From Nemertoderma westbladi (Eukaryota > Xenacoelomorpha > Nemertodermatida > Nemertodermatidae), in the NCBI GenBank assembly GCA_032718475.1, contig JAUCBJ010006265.1:1-39321 (forward strand): DNA of 39,321 bases, written 5' to 3'. A program made the position numbers and the translations under genes. This document shows, piece after piece, positions 1 through 10,730 of this stretch. The notes under the pieces were generated by a model that was not told the origin of the DNA, did not search any database, and saw only the letters and a list, made by a program, of their open reading frames with translations. Position 1 is the stretch's first letter. Every line of letters begins with the position of its first letter.

Positions 1-106
1 TAACACTTTGACTAACAATAGACATATTTTCTGATGCTATGGAAAGGTCAGTCTCACTACCAATCTCACTAAGGTTCTCAATTTGAGACATGTTTACCTT
101 ATTACC
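1..106 (-). CDS. Possible host-gene coding exon, cut by window edge
   Basis: The minus strand is open from a possible acceptor (AG at 108-107) to the window edge, with an ATG at 91-89 followed by an acidic, Ser-rich stretch beginning MSQIENLSEIGSETD. The reading phase agrees with the ATG of the candidate exon at 1183-1113 if the intervening kilobase is an intron, giving MEK before the exon junction. No family is recognised. The acceptor has no strong pyrimidine tract, so this could be a chance open stretch. Everything rests on splice-like words and shared phase, not on homology. Confidence 0.3.
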
Positions 107-1112
107 CTACCAGTCTAAAAACTATAAATTATAGTTGAAAATGCCAGAGGTAAATAAAAATATGTACTTTATACTGGCAGAAAATTTAACTGGTACCGGT
201 ATGTTTTGTGTATGACAACTGTTCTTAAATAATTCAATATTGGTTGCTGTAAGCTAGATGAGAATGTATATAGTTTTATAGTAGGCTATAGTAGGCTATA
301 GTATAGTAACCTATCTACAGTATATATCTATACAAGTGTAGTAGGCCAGGCCTACCAACACGATACACGTCTGCACGTTTACTCTAATGATCTAGAACGA
401 ATGTAACTATATCTTGGGATTTTGGATAGGCCTATGACCAAATATCCAATATAATACGGTAATATAACCCAAACAAAGGTTATACAATTCTGCAATTGCA
501 GGTCGCACAGTACCGGTAGCCTAGCTTACCTGCCTACTGCAATACATAACATAAGTACAGAAGTAAGTAAAAAAGATCAATTGAATAGACTATCAATAAT
601 TATATGTAATTGCGCCATGGGCTACTCAAATTATAAAGTATAGAGAAACTGAACAAATGGGCATAGTATTATATAACATAAGGCATATTTAAATGACCTA
701 CTTTTAATTACAGTAAATTATTAGTAGGCCTATACCCTACAACTATGTTGCAGTGCAGGTCGTGCTTAAAGACTCAACAACTACAACGTCTAGCCAACCA
801 TATAATACTGTAATATACCTTCATAGAACCGGTAAATATATAAATATAGGCCTATTTATCAGGGTTCTAAACATATATTATACAAAAGAGCAAAAGTACC
901 GGTATATCAGTATATATACTGTAATATAGACACTATTCCGCTATAGAGATTGGTCTAGCTGCCTAGATAATGACGGGACCGTATTAAAATACTTGTTTAC
1001 CTACCCTTTTCACCTGATCCAGGGCGTTATAATACCACAATTAACTTGAAATATAATGTACCGGTATTATAAATCTACTAACGGACTATAGACAAAATAT
1101 AATGAAACTTAC
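107..1112. other. AT-rich non-coding DNA, probably intronic
   Basis: No ORF or recognisable element. The stretch is AT-rich with scattered TAGGCCTA and ACCGGT words (for example near 193, 513 and 899) and TATA/TACTGTA runs. These words recur in the other unique parts of the window and look like host sequence character. If the flanking exons are real, this is an intron of about 1 kb on the minus strand. Confidence 0.4.
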
Positions 1113-1183
1113 CTTTTCCATGACTTTTTCTTTCAAGTCCACAAAAAAGACGCCGACAGTACAAAAGTCTCACACCAAGCAGC
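1113..1183 (-). other. Possible first coding exon of the same host gene
   Basis: On the minus strand a TTACAG acceptor (ending at 1184) and a GTAAGT donor (starting at 1112) bound 71 bases that end ATGGAAAAG. The ATG is at 1121-1119. A second donor-like word, CAG|GTAAGG, lies further upstream near 1264. With the exon at 106-1 this would make the 5' part of a leftward gene. Transcript evidence is absent; low confidence. Confidence 0.25.
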
Positions 1184-2101
1184 CTGTAATATCAACCAGA
1201 ACAGAATAGATCGCCAGTTGACAGCTCTTGGATGTTTATTCGAAAACTTCCGCTACTGGGCCTTACCTGTTACCCTTAACGACAATAAATCCAAAACATT
1301 GTCTATTTTACTAGGCCTATGCAGCAATGACCATACACACAAACAAAACGCTCCATACATACAGACATATACCTGTATACTGATATGATATATACACATA
1401 ACAGCATAACTAAGGCAGTAAGGTACAGTAACAGTTGCCAGCACACACCACACCTGACCACGAATACGATAATTCACACAATCAACCAAAACATAAACAC
1501 ATATATACACTAGCAGATTTAATTAACAGTACCGGTACCGGTCTGCCGGTAATACTGTAATACAGTCAACCTCAACAGTACCGGTCGGCCGGTAATACAG
1601 TAATAGTGGCATTTATAGAAATAGCCTATCCGATAAAATATAAATAAAATTTTGATTGGTTGTCCCACCTGATTTATAAATGAGTATGTACTGTGGTACA
1701 AAGCAAACTACTATAAATTTTATTAGTTTTTGTTAAAAATGTTAAACCGTGAATGCAGGAATAAGTATTATCGCTATCACGGTTTATCAATAGCGATAAA
1801 CTTCCTAAGCAATTTGAGTTGTGGCAGAATCTTTGACGCGTAAATATGCTTAAACCTTCGGTTTCTTGGAATAACTGTGAACCAATCCCAAAAGATTGGA
1901 CAATCAAGCCCCCCGGGGAAGGTCCCTAATAATGCGGTCCATAACTGATACATAGGCCCAGGTATTTGGTCACTGGCCTATGCAGACAGTCAGCGTCTAT
2001 GCCCGTTCAGCCCTCCACACCCACAACCCTTTCACCATGGCACAACCACCTCACGAAGAACTCAACATATCTGATTTCATCTGTATGTTGATGAGTCTGA
2101 A
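1184..2101. other. Non-coding DNA with ACCGGT palindromes
   Basis: Only short chance ORFs occur here. Between 1529 and 1605 there is a cluster of overlapping ACCGGT and GCCGGTAATAC words, including a near-duplicate pair (about 1530-1560 and 1577-1605). Around 1770-1800 there is a small inverted repeat built on TATCGCTA. I see no gene. Confidence 0.4.
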
Positions 2102-2149
2102 TGTTACAGTCTGACAGTGTTATAATAAAACCGACTGAAATACTAAAAT

Positions 2150-2707
2150 ATGTTTTTAACAGATGATCAGTTTGTAACTGTGCTTGTCGAAATAGAAGCA
2201 ATAATAAATTCACGTCCTTTAGTAGGTCAAACCACTGATATTAATGACCCTCAGGTCATCACACCAGGACATTTACTTATGACCAATCCTTCTGCCATCA
2301 TACCTCGTTGTGAACCTGAAGAATGTCACCAATATGCACGAAAGGCGTGGAAGGTAACGCAATATGTTGCTCAACGTTTCTGGGACCATTGGTTAAAATA
2401 CTATATACCATCATTGAGTATCCGTTCCCAGTGGTATTATACCAATAGAAACCTATCAGTAGGTGACCTAGTTCTAATAACGGATGAGAATATACCCAGA
2501 CGTGAGTGGTTAACTGCTAGAATATTGGAAGTGAAGCCTGACTCAGCTGGTCTTGTAAGATCTGTAGAGCTTCTAACCATCCATGGTTCCAAACTAAAAC
2601 GCCCAGTACAACGACTGTGTTTATTGGAAGAAGCTCGGAAAGATATAGGTGACTACACCAAGAAATTGTCTCGTACAGACGCATTGAAGACTTCTGTTTT
2701 GCATTGA
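2150..2707 (+). pseudogene. BEL/Pao integrase C-terminal fragment
   Basis: The 185-codon frame matches the end of BEL/Pao Pol: the last helix of the integrase catalytic core with the EIEAIINSRPL motif, the HLLMTN motif, the KAWKVTQYVAQRFW helix, and the C-terminal domain (DUF5641 type) with VGDLVLITDEN and RPVQRLCLLEE. The catalytic DDE core, reverse transcriptase, protease and gag are all missing upstream. The ATG at 2150 lies inside the 60-bp repeat and is not the native start; the native frame probably enters at the LTDDQF motif. It is a truncated retroelement fossil, not a working gene. Confidence 0.88.
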
Positions 2708-2710
2708 CTG

Positions 2711-3439
2711 TTATTATGCTATATTCTATAATATACGATATTTTAAGTTTTATTTCGTATATATTATTGTTGTATTAGTCCTAGATGTGAATAATACGGG
2801 AAATGTACTATGCTAGGTCAAGTAAGTATATGGTCTCTAGCATCATTTATGTTCAAGTTTTAGTTCATTACATAATTTGGAAAAAGGTTAGTTATTTTTG
2901 TTGTTGGAATATATTTTAGTGTGATTATAATGAAATTGATTTATGACTATGTGAGTTGACTATTAATTTACATATGGAAAATAAGTATGTGTGTATGATA
3001 TACTGTATATTTTTTTTTTTATTCCTTAAAGTAAAGATCAAATATATCGTTATATACATTTATTTGATCTTGTGGCAAAAAATTGAAGTTACACATAACT
3101 AAGATTATGTGTATTGATTAAGTTGGTTGTTTCACAATCAGGATAGTAAAAAATTATTGTGGTTTTCTTGACAAAATGGTATTTAACAGAGTTGAGAAAA
3201 TATACTGATTGAGTCAGGCAAACTAACTATAAATTTTATCCAAAGCAGGAAATAATAATTTTAAATATTTTCGGATATTATATCAAAATAATTTCAAATA
3301 TTTGGAATTCTGTGAGCTGGACTATTGGGCTCTCTGTATGTAATGTTTGGTTTAAATTGGTATTTATTCCCGATAGTATTTGCTGCTGCCTATTAATAAG
3401 TCTTAGTAAGTCTAAAACACCATACTCAAGTAAAATTGC
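2711..3439. other. Non-coding 3' tail of the BEL remnant
   Basis: AT-rich DNA behind the integrase stop, with a T-run at 3009-3020 and a short inverted repeat around GATCAAATA at 3037-3070. No coding potential is visible. Its position between pol and the right 60-bp repeat suggests retroelement 3' untranslated sequence. Confidence 0.45.
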
Positions 3440-3454
3440 AGTGAAGCACCACAA

Positions 3455-3657
3455 TGCGCTTCTTTGATGATCGCACCCCACTGCGCTTCTTTGATGATCG
3501 CACCACACTGCGCTTCTTTGATGATCGCACCCCATTGCGCTTCTTTGATGATCGCACCACAATGCGCTTCTTTGATGATCGCACCACACTGCGCTTCTTT
3601 GATGATCGCACCACAATGCGCTTCCTTGTCGCTTGCACCACAACGCGCTTCTTATAG
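3455..3657. repeat. 27-bp minisatellite, about 7.5 copies
   Basis: A word starting TGCGCTTCTTTGATGATCGC recurs at 3455, 3482, 3509, 3536, 3563 and 3590, exactly 27 bp apart, and degenerates at 3617 and 3644. Since 27 is a multiple of three, several frames on both strands stay open and make spurious repeat proteins. Copies alternate mainly in the last few bases (ACCCCAC, ACCACAC, ACCACAA). No protein family match; treated as non-coding. Confidence 0.9.
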
Positions 3658-3807
3658 CACTACAGGTCTATAGTAAACAGATTACTATTGAGGAATAGAA
3701 TAGTCAATGATTGACTCTCTGCCTATTTGGATGTGTCGACCTTTTGGATTAAAAGATCAATGCGAATATATATATATATGAACAATAGCCCACATGGATA
3801 GATATAT

Positions 3808-3994
3808 TTATTGGATTTGTATAGATTCTTGTGATGTATTTCAAATATTGAGTGAAAGTATTTTATCTATACATATATAAAGACATCAGAGCTGTACTTT
3901 ATAGTATTATTAATTGTAAGACAATGATTCTAAGTACTTTATTATATTACTTTATTAGACTTGTATAGATTCTTGTCATGTATTTCAAATATTG
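3808..3994. repeat. Pair of 43-bp direct repeats
   Basis: Bases 3808-3850 and 3952-3994 are near-identical, both containing TTGTATAGATTCTTG followed by ATGTATTTCAAATATTG, with a few substitutions. They lie 144 bp apart in otherwise featureless AT-rich DNA (3658-4106), probably the 3' region of the BEL remnant. Likely a local tandem duplication. Confidence 0.7.
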
Positions 3995-4268
3995 TGCTAT
4001 TGTCAGTAATTTGTCAAAAACCTTTGTAAATGTTCATTGCGTCCTATTTTTTGTAAATTTATATAAAGGATTATCCAAATTTAGGGAGCGGTGGTATAAG
4101 ATCCGATGTTACAGTCTGACAGTGTTATAATAAAACCGACTGAAATACTAAAATATGTTTTTAACAAAAACCTGCCACACTAACAAGTTATATGAAATGT
4201 AATTCCATACCGGTAGCACCATCTTTATATATAGGTAAAATACCATCAATACACGCTAGGTGGCGTCC

Positions 4269-6020
4269 TTACAATGCCTGTTCGTAACCATTGTGTATAC
4301 TTTGGTAACATTCTATTAACCTACGTGGCTCGCCTATAGTGAATTGAATTAGATACATTAACTTTTTACAATCTAAAATAGGTTTAGAACTTATAAGGTT
4401 GTGAAAGGTTTGCTGGAAGCGTAAAAAATCTACTGGTTTTCCATCAAACTTGATAGGGTCTGGGCGAGGAAGACTCAGTCTAAGTAAAATAGAATGGTCT
4501 AGGTTATCTGATGGGTTGGACTGGGAATTCATTGTTTTTGTATCGGTCGATCGTGTGGGGAAATTCTCAGGACCTGTAATATTTGAACTTGGATAGTACA
4601 TTGTATGATTCTGAGTAGAATTAGCGCTCGATACACTGCTGAAAATGTTACTGGGTTATAAGGACTGGCTGTAGGGTTAAGATGAGATTGAATCGGATAA
4701 GTTGGGTGTATATTGGAATAGTCATTTACAGTTAAATTTCGTTGTACGGAAGTAGTCATACCAGGATGTGAACTAGAATAGACGGTGTTAGTTAATATAG
4801 GATTGTTTGATAGTGGGACACAAATATTACTCACGGAATAAACAGGAACTGCTACAGATGGTATACAATTATTATTCATAGAGTATGAAGTTTCGTAAGT
4901 ATGGTTTGAATGAATACTAGTTTTATGGCTGTTTGAATCAACAGCAACACTAGATGGCGCTATTGCTACATTACTGGGCTTTAAATTTCCAGATAGTTCT
5001 TGGCTGTAAAATTCCTCTTCTAATATGGCATTTTCTAATTCCATTTGTCTGGATAAGTGTTCTCGTTTTGAATTGAGTTTCAAGTCTAACGTATTTAATT
5101 CAGTTAAGCGTTGTGATTGTTCTAGATTTAATTTAGATTTTTGAACTTTGAGACGTGCTGCACGAGCAAGTGAAGATAATTTGGAATTAGAAGTGGATAT
5201 TTTGCTACCAGACACTGTATTACTAACAGAATCGTGGACTCCTACATCATCTTGTAACTTTTGGTTCGTATAACTTACAGTTCTTTTGGATATTATATCA
5301 CCGAATGTGCGTCGAGTACCTGAGAACGATCGAGACAAATTATCAGCGTGTGGCTGTGAGCTATCCTGTAAAGGAGAATCTGAGGCAGTAAACTTATTCT
5401 TAATAAGTACAGTTTTAGGTTTTACTGAATTCGTTATAGAGTTATCACTCCGTTGAGATACCTGAACTTGTACGTACAGTACTGTAAAATGGTTTATCAC
5501 TTTGCGGGGGCTTGTGAGATCCACATATAATGGTGTCATCTATTGGGATCGAACTAGCTGGAGAACCTGAAACAAATTCTTTAGATGATTGATCTAATGT
5601 ACTGGAAGCTATAGCTCGTTCTTTAGAAGCTCCGACAATGACAGAATAACTCTCAAATAAATTATTTAATTCGTTTAATTGCGTGGAAATAACGTTCAGA
5701 TCGCTACGAATTTTAGTTGAAGTGTTCATATCTTTATTATAATCAGAAAGTGAGATCAATTTTCTCGCCTTATTTTCGTACTTACCAAATGCAATTTTGA
5801 CGTCACACCAGAGAGTTGCGACAGTTTTGAATGGTTGTTCATCGTCTATGGAGGACCTGAAGCGGTTTCCGAGCTTCGTGAATGTAGATTTGAATCCACC
5901 CAGTATTCTTCCGTGACTCAGAAGATCCGTTAGAGATTCGTGGTCATCAGCAACGGCATTGGTGGCGGCTGCGGCTGCGGCTTGGTTTCCATCTGATGAT
6001 GCACCGTGGTCAGAGTTCAT
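4269..6020 (-). pseudogene. BEL/Pao Gag, frameshifted and truncated
   Basis: Three overlapping minus-strand frames (6020-5445, 5539-4529, 4601-4269) read as one Gag. The N-terminal part is helical. The middle has a coiled-coil stretch (LARAARLKVQKSKLNLEQ and onward) followed by a Ser/Thr/Asn-rich linker. The third frame has the typical BEL/Pao Gag core (DUF1759 type): LPRPDPIKFDGKPVDFLRFQ, then KLMYLIQFTIGEPRRLIECY. Two frame changes, near 5450-5540 and 4530-4620, break it, and it stops within the core at its left end, so the rest of gag and all of pol are gone. The ATG at 6020 is plausible as the native start. It is on the opposite strand to the integrase fragment at 2150 and therefore a separate insertion. 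Confidence 0.8.
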
Positions 6021-6249
6021 CTTTGAGAATTTCTACTGTACTTCAATCTATATTACTGTAGGTATACTTCAGGAAGAGCTCACGACAAGATTTTTTACGA
6101 AATGTGCGTGTACTAATACTCAAGGTGACGCTAAATTTTCATTATATTAACATGCTCATAAAAAAGGAAATAAAGACGGAATAGTACATAAACATGATCA
6201 TATTCAAAAACAAAGAAAAATAAGTGCGTATCTTTGCGGCGTTAGCAAA

Positions 6250-9055
6250 CACTCCCTGTTAATATTGTTGTGTTGTAGAATATTTATTATAGTTTCATCG
6301 TATTGCCAAAGCGGCTGGACCCAAAGTTAATATGTAATGCAATAATTCACCTCAAATATCTCAACTATTTCATGAATATAATGAGTATTAAATCCTTGTA
6401 AAAATCCTTGGTGTTTTTCAGCAATAATTTATTAAAATCTCCTCTGATTTTTTACAAAAAACGACATCGATTTTCATATTTATAACTTCTAACCCACTCC
6501 ACGAGATAGAGAATCTTAAATGAAAGTCATAAGAACAGGCAACACTTTCATTAATAGAAGTAATCAGCTGTTATTTGCTTCGTCTTTCCCCAGGAGATGG
6601 ATGAAATTTGATTGCGTCGGAACACCCCCTTTTTGAGGCTCTCAGAGTGAAGATATAAGTAGCCTATTTCCCTGTTAATTTTGTTCTGTTGTAGAATATT
6701 TATTATAGTTTCATCGAATTGCCAAAGCGGCTGGAGCCGAAGTTAATATGTGATACAATAATTCACCTCAAATTTCTCAGCTATTTCATGAATATAATGA
6801 GTATTAAAGCCATGTCAAAATCCTTGGGGTTTTTCAGCAATAATTTATCAAACTATCCTCTGATTTTTTTACAAAAAACGACATCGATTTTCATATTCAT
6901 GACTTCTATCCCAGTCCACAAGATACAGAATCTTAAATGAAAGTCAAAGGAGCAGGTAACACTTACATTTATAGAAGTAATCAGCTGTTCTTTGCTTCTT
7001 CTCTCCACTGGAGATGGATGAATTTTGATTCCATCGGAACACCCCTCCCTATCTGTGGCTGTCTGAATGGAGAGATAAGTAGCCTATCTCCCTGTTAATA
7101 TTGTTGTGTTCTAGAATATTTATTATGGTTTCATCGAATTGCCAAAGCGGCTGGAGCCGAAGTTAATATGTGATACAATAATTCACCTCAAATTTCTCAG
7201 CTATTTCAGGAATATAATGAGTATTAAAGCCATGTCAAAATCCTTGGGGTTTTTCAGCAATAATTTATCAAAATATCCTCTGATTTTTTTTCAAAAACCA
7301 CATCGATTTTCATATTTATAACTTCTAACCCACTCCACGAGATAGAGAATCTTAAACGAAAGTCATAAGAACAGGTAACACTTTTATTTATAGAAGTATT
7401 CAGCTGTTATTTGCTTCGTCTTTCCCCAGGAGATGGATGAATTTTGATTGCGTCGGAACACCCCCTTTTTGGGGCTCTCAGAGTGGAGAGATAAGTAGCC
7501 TATCTCCCTGTTAATATTGTTGTGTTGTAGAATATTTATTATAGTTTCATCGTATTGCCAAAGCGGCTGGAGCCAAAGTTAATATGTAATGCAATAATTC
7601 ACCTCAAATATCTCAACTATTTCATGAATATAATGCAATGAGTATTAAATCCTTGTAAAAATCCTTGGTGTTTTTCAGCAATAATTTATTAAAATCTCCT
7701 CTGATTTTTTACAAAAAACGACATCGATTTTCATATTTATAACTTCTAACCCACTCCACGAGATAGAGAATCTTAAATGAAAGTCATAAGAACAGGCAAC
7801 ACTTTCATTTATAGAAGTAATCAGCTGTTATTTGCTTCGTCTTTCCCCAGGAGATGGATGAAATTTGATTGCGTCGGAACACCCCCTTTTTGAGGCTCTC
7901 AGAGTGAAGATATAAGTAGCCTATTTCCCTGTTAATTTTGTTCTGTTGTAGAATATTTATTATAGTTTCATCGAATTGCCAAAGCGGCTGGAGCCGAAGT
8001 TAATATGTGATACAATAATTCACCTCAAATTTCTCAGCTATTTCATGAATATAATGAGTATTAAAGCCATGTCAAAATCCTTGGGGTTTTTCAGCAATAA
8101 TTTATCAAACTATCCTCTGATTTTTTTACAAAAAACGACATCGATTTTCATATTCATGACTTCTATCCCAGTCCACAAGATACAGAATCTTAAATGAAAG
8201 TCAAAGGAGCAGGTAACACTTACATTTATAGAAGTAATCAGCTGTTCTTTGCTTCTTCTCTCCACTGGAGATGGATGAATTTTGATTCCATCGGAACACC
8301 CCTCCCTATCTGTGGCTGTCTGAATGGAGAGATAAGTAGCCTATCTCCCTGTTAATATTGTTGTGTTCTAGAATATTTATTATAGTTTCATCGTATTGCC
8401 AAAGCGGCTGGAGCCGAAGTTAATATGTGTTACAATAATTCACCTCAAATATCTTAGCTATTTCATGAACATAATGAAGTATTAAAGCCATGTCAAAATA
8501 ATTGGGATTTTTCAGCAATAATTTATTAAAATTTCCTCTGATTTTTTTCAAAAACCACATCGATTTTCATATTTATAACTTCTAACCCACTCCACGAGAT
8601 AGAGAATCTTAAACGAAAGTCATAAGAGCAGGTAACTCTTTCATTTATAGAAGTAATCAGCTGTTCTTTGCTTCTTCTTTCCACTGGAGATGGATGAATT
8701 TTGATTCCATCGGAACACCCCTCCCTATCTGTGGCTGTCTGAATGGAGAGATAAGTAGCCTATCTCCCTGTTAATATTGTTGTGTTCTAGAATATTTATT
8801 ATAGTTTCATCGTATTGCCAAAGCGGCTGGAGCCGAAATTAATATGTAATGCAATAATTCACCTCAAATTTCTCAGCTATTTCATGAATATAATGAGTAT
8901 TAAATCCTTGTCAAAATCCTTGGTGTTTTTCAGCAATAATTTATTAAAATCTCCTTTGATTTTTTACAAAAAACGACATCGATTTTCATATTCATGACTT
9001 CTAACCCACTCCATGAGATAGAGAATCTTAAATGAAAATCAAAAGAACAGGTAAC
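6250..9055. repeat. Tandem satellite array, left half, ~420-bp units
   Basis: The marker TTGCCAAAGCGGCTGGA recurs about every 417-420 bp (near 6304, 6719, 7139, 7556, 7976, 8395, 8815). Units share TTCATGAATATAATGAGTATTAAA, a TTTTTCAGCAATAATTTAT block and TCGGAACACCCC. Short open frames inside start at TTG codons and are not genes. Units 6719 and 7976 are almost identical, and so are 6304 and 7556, which shows a three-unit higher-order period of about 1,257 bp. The array stops at 9055 inside a unit, just after GTAAC, where an LTR begins. Confidence 0.93.
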
Positions 9056-9305
9056 TGTTAAACTGGCGCGACCCCTAATACTGACAGCAGAACTGTTGAA
9101 CAGACAAATACCCGTATACCTCTCTGCCAACCTAATGAGTTCTCGCCTAACCAATAAGACATAAAGACTGCTCTACTGTTAAGTAAAGGGGATCAGGAGC
9201 GTGTTATTACTAAAATGTAAGGCTGCTAAATACAAAACCGCTACTTACCGTTGGATGGCGCTAATCTGCCGTCCGCTAATATATTTTACTAAATTTACAC
9301 GACTC
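9056..9305 (-). repeat. Truncated 3' LTR of the composite BEL
   Basis: Begins TGTTAAACTG directly after the target duplication and matches 27750-27999 with about three substitutions. Similarity ends at GACTC (9301-9305), where the sequence changes abruptly to Polinton-like coding DNA. In the minus orientation this is the 3' terminal part of the LTR; about 2 kb is missing. Confidence 0.85.
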
Positions 9306-9375
9306 GAGTGCCGGGGCCGCAGCCGCTGGAGCAGCTATTGCGAAACAATTAACCGTGGACGGTAATAATGGTTAA
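9306..9375 (+). pseudogene. C-terminal scrap of a Polinton-like protein
   Basis: Directly after the LTR breakpoint the plus strand reads an Ala/Gly-rich tail (GAAAAGAAIAKQLTVDGNNG) to a TAA at 9373-9375. Its composition resembles hydrophobic, Gly/Ala-rich virion proteins, but the piece is too short to assign. It overlaps the next small ORF, in the compact style of the viral genes that follow. The upstream part is lost at the junction. Confidence 0.4.
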
Positions 9376-9502
9376 AACGGGAGTAACATTTAGAAAATTA
9401 TATTTAGTATCGAGTAAACCGTTAGCTACTGATTTAAAACCTCAAGATATACCTAGAGTAAATACTACAAAAAGAAAACCCTTCAAAACATTGATTACAT
9501 AA
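9368..9502 (+). CDS. Small basic ORF ahead of integrase
   Basis: ATG at 9368 opens a 44-codon frame rich in Lys/Thr (MVKTGVTFRKLYLV at the start). It overlaps the stop of the preceding scrap and lies just upstream of the integrase on the same strand. No family recognised. It may be a real small viral gene or the N-terminal remnant of a longer one; the short length keeps confidence low. Confidence 0.3.
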   Translation: MVKTGVTFRKLYLVSSKPLATDLKPQDIPRVNTTKRKPFKTLIT

Positions 9503-9952
9503 TTAAAAAATTATGGAGACATAATTAAAAAATTTCAGTTGTTCTTACGGTGATGCCCTTTATAAGAGATTTGAATATACATATTACTTGCGGTTGTCGA
9601 AAAGATGCCACGCAAGATGAAACCGATTTTAAGCCGAACCTTAGACAAAAAACTGTTAAGAATTTATTTAGATCCTTCATCCCCTGCGGGATTTGCAAGT
9701 GTTGCAAAATTAGCAAAAGCTGCAAACATCAAACCAGCATAAGCCCAGAAATGGTTGAGCAGGCAAAAGACATACACCCTTCACGCTCCACGTAGACATC
9801 ATTATCCAACATCTAAAATATTTACGGGAGGCTTAAAAGATATATATATATGATAGATCTGGTGGATATGCAGCAATATAAATCGCAAAATAATAATTAT
9901 AACTATATATTAACATGTATTGATGCCTTTAGCAGGCTTGCTTTTGCCTATG

Positions 9953-10347
9953 TGTGACGGGATCCAAGAGGGATCCCGGTTTACCCGTTGTTAGTTCACG
10001 CGTCCCCGCCGTGTATAAGGAGTGAATGAGTTTGTGCTGTTTGTCGTATATAATATTTGGATATGCAGATATAGATATAGATATAGATATGAGATAATAT
10101 TGTCGTATACAGAAGGCGGGATACGGTAACTAAAGTCCCGGTCCTTCCCTAGCTAACTATGTAACCTAATCTAGCACCGGTATTGCACTGAGATAACTGA
10201 ATTGGTATGATTACTGCCAAGTGGCTATATTGCACGGTTGGCCTTGTTACTCTACCTAATCGATGCCTTTCCCCCCTCTGATTGGTTGATACCCTTGTTG
10301 GCGCCCTTTGGAGTGTTCCCGTTCACTTCACCTATTCTCTCTGGGTT
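9953..10347 (-). repeat. 3' LTR of inner BEL, missing its first 151 bp
   Basis: Matches 15548-15943 with one 1-bp gap and a few substitutions. Ends (minus strand) at CCGTCACA. A GATATA microsatellite lies inside at about 10067-10092. Similarity ends at CTGGGTT (10341-10347); the bases equivalent to 15944-16094 are gone. Confidence 0.9.
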
Positions 10348-10730
10348 GTCATTGGGCAGTCCATGCCTACTATGATGGACACCTTCCTAACGTCCACGTC
10401 TGGGATTGAGAAGTCAATGTCGTCCAGGAATTTATACTGCTCGACCTCGATGTTGGTTGGCCGCCTGGCATTGATATTAATTGACTCTATCACTTGGATG
10501 GGGTCGATGGTTGCCCCATAGTTGCATCCCGGTGCCACTGCTGCAATTGCGCACCGTCCTGTCCTCATCTCCAGGATCTCATCTTTGCTAGAGATGGTTG
10601 TTACCGCCATTCTGCTTGGCCTCGTTCTCAATCCTATCTCTTCGGCCACCCATTCCTCGACTAATGTGAAGGCAGCTCCACTATCAACCAGCATTAGCGT
10701 TGTTACTGATCGATTGCCTTCCCCAATCAC
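10332..10730 (-). pseudogene. BEL/Pao aspartic protease, C-terminally truncated
   Basis: Minus-strand frame with the retropepsin active-site motif LVDSGAAFTLV and a C-terminal IIVGMD strand motif, typical of BEL/Pao proteases that follow Gag. It is entered from Gag by a frame change in the overlap 10730-10684; the nominal first codon is GTG, so it has no start of its own and would be made as a Gag-Pro fusion. The frame crosses the deletion breakpoint near 10347 and ends within the LTR after a handful of LTR-encoded residues. Whether the frame change is programmed or mutational cannot be decided here. Confidence 0.8.

Larger units (their letters stand above)
2102..4166. repeat. 60-bp direct repeats bounding a BEL remnant
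   Basis: Bases 2102-2161 and 4107-4166 are identical 60-mers that begin TGTTACAG and end TTTTTAACA, so each copy has TG..CA ends. The right copy follows a purine-rich GGGAGCGGTGG tract like a polypurine tract; the left copy runs directly into the integrase fragment. They look like the remains of the two LTRs of one element with most of its body lost. No target duplication is visible. They are very short for LTRs, so only the 3' LTR end may be preserved on the left. Confidence 0.5.

Noticed and set aside
3278-3673. Repeat proteins on both strands over the minisatellite
   Set aside because: A 27-bp unit without stops keeps several frames open at once; three competing frames argue against any being real.
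6719-9000. Repeated 60-73-codon frames beginning MPKRLEPKLI in each satellite unit
   Set aside because: They start at TTG, vary in length between units, and follow the satellite period; no family or start context supports translation.
6250-9055. CRISPR-like or tRNA array
   Set aside because: Units are long (about 420 bp), contiguous and without spacer/repeat alternation; the context is eukaryotic.
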